Below, piece by piece: positions 35,454-41,277 of a stretch of DNA of 41,277 nt. Source of the DNA: Bacteroidota bacterium (GTDB taxonomy: Bacteria; Bacteroidota; Ignavibacteria; Ignavibacteriales; Ignavibacteriaceae); assembly GCA_023453665.1 (NCBI GenBank), contig JAEXTA010000158.1, positions 1 through 41,277 on the forward strand. Reading direction: 5' to 3'. A program made the position numbers and the translations under genes. The notes beneath the pieces are model-generated. The model was not told the DNA's origin. It ran no database searches and worked only from the letters and a program-made list of their open reading frames with translations. Positions within the stretch are counted from its first letter, which is position 1; each line of letters opens with the position of its first letter.

Positions 35454-36830
35454 ATGCTGAATCTTGTTCCGTCATGGGCTCATCATTATGAGGAATTCTG
35501 GACTTCGATCCGTGGAAGAAATCTGTGGTTTATAAAACTGCGTTATGGCGCAGTTGCTATGCTTACATTCTTCATTGTCAGTACTGAATTTCTTTTGAAG
35601 ATCAGGCTCGCACCCGATCAGCAGAATATTATAATATTTATCACTGCATCAATCCTTGTCTATAATGGAATACTTCACTTTCTACGCAGGTATATAAAAT
35701 TTGACGCGTCCAAATTTAATCCTCTTCATCTTTCACTGATACAAATAGTACTGGATTTAACATCGCTAATGCTGCTTGTTTACTTCAGCGGCGGAATTGA
35801 ATCACCATTGTATATGCTTGCCGTATTTCATATGATAATCGGCAGCCTGATACTTCCCAGCTTTTTTATTTATTCGATTGCAGTTCTTGTTGTGTTAACT
35901 TTTGCGTTTATAAGTTTTGGTGAATACCTGGATCTTATTCCACATCAGCCGTTAACGGGATTATTAAATTTTAATTTATCACACGATCTTAATTATATAA
36001 TTGCGTTCAACGTAGTTTTTATTTTTATGGTTTTTGTGAGTGTTATGCTTGCGAACAGGATAGCAAAGCAGTTACTTAAACAGGAACAGGATCTGGTTGA
36101 ATCAATTGAAAAATTAAATTCCGCTGAAAAGGAAAAACAGAAGTACATAATCGGAGTGGTTCATGAAATAAAAACACCTCTTACAGCGGTTCATTCTTAC
36201 ATCGAATTGGTTACCAATCAATACCTTGGACCTGTTAATCCAAAAGTCGGGGAAAAATTAGAACGTGCAAAGTTCCGTTCAAGAGAAGCTATAGAGATGA
36301 TAAATGATGTTCTGAAAATCTCCCGGCTGAAACTCCTTGATGAAGTGGTGCACGAAGAAATAGATCCCGAGGAGATCATTTTATCAATTTTTGAAAAACA
36401 AAAAGATGTAGTAAAACTTAAAAATGTTTTATTAAAATTTGTTGATGAAAGAAAACTTAAAAATAAGATTTACGGTGATGTAGTATTACTTGAGATGGCG
36501 TTGTCCAATCTCATAAATAATGCTGCAAAGTATGTAAGCAAAAACGGGACGGTGGTTGTAACCGTAAGCGATGAAGAAAAAATAATAATAATCACAATTT
36601 GTGATAACGGTATCGGCATACCGGAATCAGAACAGAAAAAAATATTTAATGACTTTTACCGCGCTTCAAATGTAAAACAAAAAGGGTATGAAGGTACGGG
36701 GCTGGGTCTTTCAGTTGTAAAACAAATTATAGAAAGGCACGGCGGCACTATTTCAGTTGAAAGTCCGTCAAAGCTGGGGACCAAAGAAAAACCAGGCACG
36801 TGTTTTTATATCACATTACCGTCTGATTAA
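35454..36830 (+). CDS. RegB-like sensor histidine kinase, six membrane helices
   Basis: 458 residues. Six helices at about 31-49, 58-77, 95-112, 118-135, 138-156 and 182-201. Between helices 3 and 4 lies FSGGIESPL (111-119), close to the GGxxNPF quinone-binding motif of RegB/PrrB redox kinases. HisKA with His237 (GVVHEIKTPLTAVHSY). HATPase with NLINNAAKYV, DNGIGI and GTGLGLSVVKQI. It probably senses membrane redox or quinone state (inferred from the motif). There is no RegB-type redox Cys near the His box and no adjacent regulator; the stand-alone receivers of this island are possible partners. Last gene on this strand, convergent with the TM1266-like gene. Confidence 0.9.
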   Translation: MLNLVPSWAHHYEEFWTSIRGRNLWFIKLRYGAVAMLTFFIVSTEFLLKIRLAPDQQNIIIFITASILVYNGILHFLRRYIKFDASKFNPLHLSLIQIVLDLTSLMLLVYFSGGIESPLYMLAVFHMIIGSLILPSFFIYSIAVLVVLTFAFISFGEYLDLIPHQPLTGLLNFNLSHDLNYIIAFNVVFIFMVFVSVMLANRIAKQLLKQEQDLVESIEKLNSAEKEKQKYIIGVVHEIKTPLTAVHSYIELVTNQYLGPVNPKVGEKLERAKFRSREAIEMINDVLKISRLKLLDEVVHEEIDPEEIILSIFEKQKDVVKLKNVLLKFVDERKLKNKIYGDVVLLEMALSNLINNAAKYVSKNGTVVVTVSDEEKIIIITICDNGIGIPESEQKKIFNDFYRASNVKQKGYEGTGLGLSVVKQIIERHGGTISVESPSKLGTKEKPGTCFYITLPSD

Positions 36831-36836
36831 TTCATA

Positions 36837-37136
36837 TCAGTTCTTCTTAATGGGTTTGGTTGTTTTCTTTTTCTTATCGGTTTCAAATATACTCAGGTCC
36901 ACAAGTTTTGAAGAAACTCCTTTTACCAGCGAAACTTTTCTTGCAAGTTCCTCCATCTTTTTTCTTTCACCATAAAGCTCCAGGATAAGAAGTCCTTCAT
37001 CAGTGCAGTTATCAAGTACGCCATCGTGAATACCAAGACGTGTTTTGATCATACATCCCCAGCCGGTTAAAACTTTTTGAACATTAACCGCTGCATTTTT
37101 TCTTGAACCAATTAGAATCAAAAGAATAGTTTTCAT
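36837..37136 (-). CDS. TM1266-like putative iron-only hydrogenase system regulator
   Basis: 99 residues. An ACT/ferredoxin-like alpha-beta fold pattern: MKTILLILIGSRKNAAVNVQ, VLTGWGCMIKTRLGIHDGV, LLILELYGERKKMEELARKV, KGVSSKLVDL. This order and the RLGI-H segment match my memory of the small TM1266 family, found beside [FeFe]-hydrogenase genes and called a putative iron-only hydrogenase regulator. A Lys-rich tail (about 87-99) is extra. No DNA-binding domain is visible. It sits 6 bases from the end of the RegB-like kinase on the opposite strand. Family call is by pattern plus context; how it works is unknown even for the family. Confidence 0.65.
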   Translation of the reverse strand: MKTILLILIGSRKNAAVNVQKVLTGWGCMIKTRLGIHDGVLDNCTDEGLLILELYGERKKMEELARKVSLVKGVSSKLVDLSIFETDKKKKTTKPIKKN

Positions 37137-37339
37137 AAGTACCCCGTAATTAATTTAAATACTATTTGAAACTTAACTATTGATTTTCATTTTGTAAAAT
37201 TTATCAGAGGATTATGTATTCGACAATAACGTCGTTAAACAGTCAATTTCGTCGTACACTTACTGTAATTTTTAAAACATTCAGAGAAAAATCGGAATGT
37301 TTGCGGCACACCAATTGTAATCCTGAACCGGAGGCAATT

Positions 37340-37702
37340 ATGAAGTTAATGATATTAATATGTTTAGCAGTCTTTTCCATCTCGCTTGTGGGTCAGCAAT
37401 CAGATACAACTGGTAACCTGAATCAAAGAAAAAATCAGGAACAGGTTAAAGAACAGAAAAGATTTGGCAATCAATCGGGTCAGGAACAATTGATTGGTCA
37501 GACAGAAAATGATAAGAATAAGAAAGGTAAGGGCAAAAAAAGTAAGGATGTATTCATTGACAAAGATGGAGATGGCATTGCCGACAGCCGCGCAGGCGGT
37601 ATGGGAATTAATAAGTTAAGGAAGCGGGTCAGAGGCGGTAATCATGGTTCAGGATCCGGGGGCAATGGAAACGGGAACGGCGGAAATGGCGGTCACAGAT
37701 AG
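37340..37702 (+). CDS. Small secreted Gly/Asn-rich protein with calcium-loop-like motif
   Basis: 120 residues from the ATG at 37340, with GGAGG 5 bases upstream. A longer frame from 37214 is open, but it would bury the signal peptide. Signal peptide 1-19 (LMILICLAVFSISLVGQ). Then a Gln/Asn/Lys-rich stretch, DKDGDGIADSRAGG (an EF-hand/dockerin-like calcium loop), a basic patch (KLRKRVRGG) and a Gly/Asn/Ser tail ending GGNGGHR. No enzyme domain. The next gene (outer-membrane-like) begins 18 bases after the stop, so the two probably form an operon. Function unknown. The 203 bases upstream, between divergent genes, show nothing else clear. Confidence 0.7.
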   Translation: MKLMILICLAVFSISLVGQQSDTTGNLNQRKNQEQVKEQKRFGNQSGQEQLIGQTENDKNKKGKGKKSKDVFIDKDGDGIADSRAGGMGINKLRKRVRGGNHGSGSGGNGNGNGGNGGHR

Positions 37703-37720
37703 TTTGATGAGTTATGTAAA

Positions 37721-38815
37721 ATGAATAGACGGTTTATTATATGTACCGGGACTTTAATTTTTCTCTTTGCTGAAAATCTGTTTTCACAATTTTATTTCGG
37801 AACATCATTCGAAAATTATTTTGATGATAACATTTATAACAACTACTCCAATGTCTCCGACTTTGTAAATAACTTTTCCGGAGAGGGAGGATATGATTTT
37901 GAATCTGAGCAAAATAATTTTGAATTATACTACTCTGGAAATTATATCTACTTCAATAAGAATATCAGCAAAACTTCATCGTTCCATAAATTCGGAATGG
38001 TGGAAACGTATTTATTTGCTGAAGAAGATAATCCTTTGAACATGGGTGTCAATTATAGTTTCAGATCAAACAGGGAAGAGTTCTCTGTATATGATTACGG
38101 ACAGCTAACAACATATATAAATTATATGCATTCAATCTCAGAAGCCGATAAACTGCAGGGCGGACTAATATTCAATAAAGTCGATTATAAAAATTATTCT
38201 TTGTTTTCATACTATGAGTATAAATTTTTTGCGAAATCTATTTTTAGTTTTGAAACCGGAACATCACTTATAATCGGGGCGGAGTTAGACCTTAAAAAGT
38301 ATTCCCAAAAAATAAATGATCCTGAAATGGCTGAAACTGTTACTCAATCTAAATTTTTACTGCAATCAGGACAATCATTAACAGATGAACTTGGTATTAG
38401 TGCGTATCTTCTCTATCGAAAAAATTTGAAAAGCGGAAACAGGTTTTTCAATATAGATGAATTTGTTTATTACGAGGAAGAAATATTTAATGATGTGTAC
38501 TCAAATGAAGGTTATGAAACAGGTCTATCCTTGACGTATCTTTTTTCGTCAACAGTAACAGGAAAACTAGAAGGTAAGTACCAGGCTAAAAATTATTTTA
38601 ATCTGCCGGCTGCAACAGCAGATGGTACAGAAATGGATTTAACCAGAAAGGATAATCTCTACGCTGCAGGAGTTTCATTTGAAATAAATCTTAATACATT
38701 AATCAATGGAAGTGCTCTTTATCTTAATTATAATTTCCTGTTGAATGAATCAAATGACTATTATTACGATCATTCCAACCAGCTTTTCTCGTTTGGGTTT
38801 GGCTGGGATTTTTAA
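37721..38815 (+). CDS. Probable outer-membrane beta-barrel protein
   Basis: 364 residues. Signal peptide 1-23 (IICTGTLIFLFAENLFSQ). The mature protein is rich in aromatic residues in alternating beta-strand patterns (FYFGTSFENYFDDNIYNNYS, FELYYSGNYIYFNK, YLNYNFLL) and ends in Phe (FGFGWDF), the usual barrel insertion signal. No family recognised. Follows the small secreted protein closely; convergent with the sigma-54 activator gene, the two stops only 2 bases apart. Confidence 0.72.
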   Translation: MNRRFIICTGTLIFLFAENLFSQFYFGTSFENYFDDNIYNNYSNVSDFVNNFSGEGGYDFESEQNNFELYYSGNYIYFNKNISKTSSFHKFGMVETYLFAEEDNPLNMGVNYSFRSNREEFSVYDYGQLTTYINYMHSISEADKLQGGLIFNKVDYKNYSLFSYYEYKFFAKSIFSFETGTSLIIGAELDLKKYSQKINDPEMAETVTQSKFLLQSGQSLTDELGISAYLLYRKNLKSGNRFFNIDEFVYYEEEIFNDVYSNEGYETGLSLTYLFSSTVTGKLEGKYQAKNYFNLPAATADGTEMDLTRKDNLYAAGVSFEINLNTLINGSALYLNYNFLLNESNDYYYDHSNQLFSFGFGWDF

Positions 38816-38817
38816 AT

Positions 38818-40179
38818 TTACCTGATGTTATACTTTTTCAATTTATACCTGAGATTACGTTCTGTTAATCCTAATATTTTACCAGCTTTGGTCTGGTTTC
38901 CATTGCTTTCACGAAGAGCGTCATAAATCAATTTTTTTTCCAGAGTTTCAACCTGTTGAGTTAACGTCTCATTTCTGGGATTAGGCAGTGTCATTTCTTC
39001 TTTAAATCCTGTTACATTCATTGGAATATCTTTTACTGTAATAGTGTTTCCTCTTGCTAGAACAACTGCACGTTCAACAATATTTTCCAGCTCCCGAACA
39101 TTACCCGGGTAATTGTATTTCATTAGCAGGTCAACTGTTTCCTTTGAGATGTTGATGTCTTCTTTTCCATTTTCATTACAATACTTTTTGATGAAGTATT
39201 CTAACAATGGAAGAATATCTTCTTTCCGTTCTCTTAAAGGTGGAATTTTTATTGCAACAATATTCAGCCTGTAGTAAAGATCTTCTCTGAAGAGCCCTTC
39301 TTTAATTTTCTTTTCCAGATCCTGATTTGTAGCGGCGATAATTCTTACATCGATATTAATACTTTCAGTACCGCCGACTCTTTCAATTTGATGTTCCTGC
39401 AACACGCGTAATAATTTTACCTGTGTTGAAAGCGGAATATCTCCAATCTCATCGAGAAATATTGTCCCTTTATCAGCTAACTCAAATCTGCCTTTCTTTA
39501 ATTTATCAGCGCCTGTGAATGAGCCTTTTTCATGTCCAAACAATTCACTTTCCAAAATAGATTCAGTAAGTGCCGGAATATTTACAGCAACAAACGGATT
39601 ATCTCCTCTTGGACTGATAAAATGGATTGCTTTAGCCAGCACTTCTTTTCCTGTACCATTTTCACCGGTGATTAAGACTGTCGCTTTGCTATCAGCTACT
39701 CTGGATGCAATACTTATTACTTCCTCCATTTTAGGTGAGTTTGTAATTATTGATGAAATGCTGTGTTTTTCTTTTAACTGATCTTTTAACTGACGGTTTT
39801 CTGATTTCAGGTTTTTGTTTTCAATTATCCGTTCGAGTAAAAGGTCTAGTTCATCAAGATCAACTGGTTTGGATATGTAATCGAACGCACCCAGCCTCAT
39901 TGCCTTTACAGCATTTTCAACGGTGCCGTACGCTGTTATCATTACAAAACTAATTTCAGGGTTAAGTTGTTTTAGTTCTTCCAATACTTCAAGCCCGGTT
40001 TTATCAGGCATTTTATAATCTGACAAAACAATGTCTATAAGATTATTTTTAACTATTGTAATTGCTTCATTACCCGAAGATGCGGAAAATATTTTAAATT
40101 CTTTTTTCTTTAGATAACCGGATAAGATATCCCGTTGAGTTGACTCATCATCAACGATTAGTATCGAATAGTCTTTCAT
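38818..40179 (-). CDS. NtrC-family sigma-54-dependent response regulator
   Basis: 453 residues. Receiver 4-118 with Asp54 (IVLSDYKMPD) and KPV. AAA+ domain about 143-375: Walker A GENGTGKE (172-179), sigma-54-contacting loop GSFTGA (219-224; the usual GAFTGA with Ala to Ser), Walker B GTIFLDE (238-244), and arginine-rich PPLRERKEDI. A Fis-type helix-turn-helix at 425-453 (GNQTKAGKILGLTERNLRYKL). It should activate promoters read by RpoN when phosphorylated. Its start overlaps the stop of the histidine kinase gene by 4 bases, a standard pair. Target genes are not evident in this window. Confidence 0.95.
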   Translation of the reverse strand: MKDYSILIVDDESTQRDILSGYLKKKEFKIFSASSGNEAITIVKNNLIDIVLSDYKMPDKTGLEVLEELKQLNPEISFVMITAYGTVENAVKAMRLGAFDYISKPVDLDELDLLLERIIENKNLKSENRQLKDQLKEKHSISSIITNSPKMEEVISIASRVADSKATVLITGENGTGKEVLAKAIHFISPRGDNPFVAVNIPALTESILESELFGHEKGSFTGADKLKKGRFELADKGTIFLDEIGDIPLSTQVKLLRVLQEHQIERVGGTESINIDVRIIAATNQDLEKKIKEGLFREDLYYRLNIVAIKIPPLRERKEDILPLLEYFIKKYCNENGKEDINISKETVDLLMKYNYPGNVRELENIVERAVVLARGNTITVKDIPMNVTGFKEEMTLPNPRNETLTQQVETLEKKLIYDALRESNGNQTKAGKILGLTERNLRYKLKKYNIR

Positions 40180-41277
40180 TGTGGTATGCTTATAATAAAT
40201 TTTGTTCCGTGGTTTAATTTACTCTTAACAAATAATGAACCTGCATGCTGTGCAATAATTTTTTGTGCTATACTTAGCCCAAGACCATTTCCATCTTTTT
40301 TTGATGTGTAATAAAGGTCAAAAATCTTTTTTTGATTTTCTTCAGAGATACCGATTCCATCATCAATTATTTCGATAATAAGATTGTTTTCTTTAAGTGA
40401 ATACTTAATCTCAACAGTTCCTTTAACATTTACAGCATCGAAAGCATTTTGAATAATATTTATCAGCGTTTGTTTCAATAGTTCAGGATCAATATTTATA
40501 TCGCCAATATCATTAACTGCACATTTGAAATTAATAATCTTTTCTTTTGCCTGTGCCTCAAAAAGTAAAACCAGTTCACTAAAATAACTCCGGGCATTAA
40601 TACGTCTTACCTGGATTTCTACAGGTTTGGCATAACTCAGGAATTGCGTAATAATTTTATTTATCCTGTTAACTTCATCCTTTAACAACCTTGTAATACT
40701 ATGGTATTCTTCAGAATTATTATTCACTGAAAATTCTTTATCAAGTCTGTGCGCAATCATTCCGATTGCATTAATTGGGTTGCGTATTTCATGTGCAACG
40801 CCCGATGCAAGTTCACCCATTGCGGAGAGTTTTTCATTCCTTTTGGTTTCTTCCTCAAGTTTATGCATTTCTGTAAGATCTTTAATTACGATGATATAAT
40901 TTTCAACACTGCCGCCGGTATTATAGTTTGTAGAAATATTTAAAAGAAGGAATCTGTCTTCGTCATTTATTCTAACCGTAGCTAAATAAACTTCTCCTCC
41001 GCTATCATTACCTGAAATATATTTTTTAAGCTGCTCAGCCAAAGTCCCAGAGTAAAGTTCGAGTGGTTTCCCGACAAAAGGTTCATTGTTATTATTAAAC
41101 AGTTGTTGTGCAGAACGGTTGGATAAGGTTACAGCTAATTGTGCGTCTGCAACTACAACGGCATCACCCATATTTTCTAGTATTGATGCCGTAAATGATT
41201 TAAACTTTCCATATTCGGATGATACGCTTTTAAGCGTTTGGTTTGTAAATATTATGCTTAGTGTAATAATTGAAATT
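40176..41277 (-). CDS. PAS-histidine kinase, partner of the sigma-54 regulator (5' end outside window)
   Basis: The frame is open to the window edge (about 366 residues visible); the ATG at 41171 lies inside the PAS domain (SILENMGDAVVVADAQLAV), so the gene must begin upstream. The most upstream residues (ISIITLSIIFTNQ) look like the end of a membrane helix. PAS, then HisKA (SGVAHEIRNPINAIGMI, phospho-acceptor His) and HATPase (NIIQNAFDAVN, DDGIGI, GNGLGLSIAQKI). The architecture resembles AtoS/ZraS-type kinases that pair with NtrC-like regulators. Overlaps the regulator gene by 4 bases (ATGA). Confidence 0.93.
   Translation of the reverse strand, partial: ISIITLSIIFTNQTLKSVSSEYGKFKSFTASILENMGDAVVVADAQLAVTLSNRSAQQLFNNNNEPFVGKPLELYSGTLAEQLKKYISGNDSGGEVYLATVRINDEDRFLLLNISTNYNTGGSVENYIIVIKDLTEMHKLEEETKRNEKLSAMGELASGVAHEIRNPINAIGMIAHRLDKEFSVNNNSEEYHSITRLLKDEVNRINKIITQFLSYAKPVEIQVRRINARSYFSELVLLFEAQAKEKIINFKCAVNDIGDINIDPELLKQTLINIIQNAFDAVNVKGTVEIKYSLKENNLIIEIIDDGIGISEENQKKIFDLYYTSKKDGNGLGLSIAQKIIAQHAGSLFVKSKLNHGTKFIISIPQ

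Noticed and set aside
37214..37339. Longer N-terminus for the Gly/Asn-rich secreted protein
   Set aside because: It would place a signal peptide 43 residues inside the protein; the ATG at 37340 has an ideal GGAGG site.
1..41277. CRISPR array, prophage, insertion sequence or antiphage system
   Set aside because: No regularly spaced direct repeats, integrase, transposase, phage or nuclease genes are visible; the repeats present are isolated palindromic elements.

Overview
The window (about 35% GC, no rRNA or tRNA seen) looks like a chromosomal piece of an anaerobic or facultative member of the Ignavibacteria / Bacteroidota-Chlorobi group. Two large secreted proteins end in the type IX secretion (T9SS) sorting domain with the NYPNPFNP motif typical of that group. 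There is also a gingipain-type C25 peptidase, a TonB-like protein, and many two-component proteins. No maturation genes (hydE, hydG, full hydF) and no mobile genes were found.

Layout. 1-6.4 kb: a pair of M16 peptidases (the first cut by the window edge), a small lipoprotein, a small membrane protein, an aldo/keto reductase, a CBS-pair protein and a POT/MFS transporter, with clear hairpin terminators. 6.5-9.1 kb: an ECF sigma factor and, directly downstream, a 669-residue protein that looks like an anti-sigma domain joined through one membrane helix to a TonB C-terminal domain. 9.4-13 kb, divergent: an 1191-residue lipoprotein/receptor with a propeller-like region, six FG-GAP calcium loops, an ASPIC/UnbV-like domain, three membrane helices and a complete cytoplasmic Ser/Thr kinase. 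13.2-18.9 kb: a small degenerate HydF-like GTPase, a T9SS-exported protein, a lipoprotein and a sensor histidine kinase.

19.1-37.1 kb is an [FeFe]-hydrogenase island. Module 1 is a HydC-HydB-HydA trimer of the NAD-linked, potentially electron-bifurcating type. It is followed by a ferredoxin / hydrogenase-like domain / FeS domain / histidine kinase fusion (a sensory group C-like hydrogenase), a single-domain receiver, and a receiver-PAS-histidine kinase. A C25 peptidase lies in the middle. Module 2 is a second receiver of the same unusual subfamily, then a second HydC-HydB-HydA trimer with a leaner HydB and a TSCSP H-cluster motif, then a six-helix RegB-like histidine kinase. A convergent small gene resembles the TM1266-type iron-only hydrogenase regulator.

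37.3-41.3 kb: a small secreted Gly/Asn-rich protein, a probable outer-membrane barrel, and an NtrC-type sigma-54 activator overlapping its PAS-histidine kinase partner, which runs off the window.

Reading of the whole: the hydrogenase-kinase fusion could sense H2 or cluster redox state and signal through stand-alone receivers and the RegB-like (quinone/redox) kinase to balance two NAD-linked hydrogenases. The chemistry of the trimers follows from known families; the signalling wiring is inference. Repeat elements of two families (REP-like palindromes) sit in gaps of this island.
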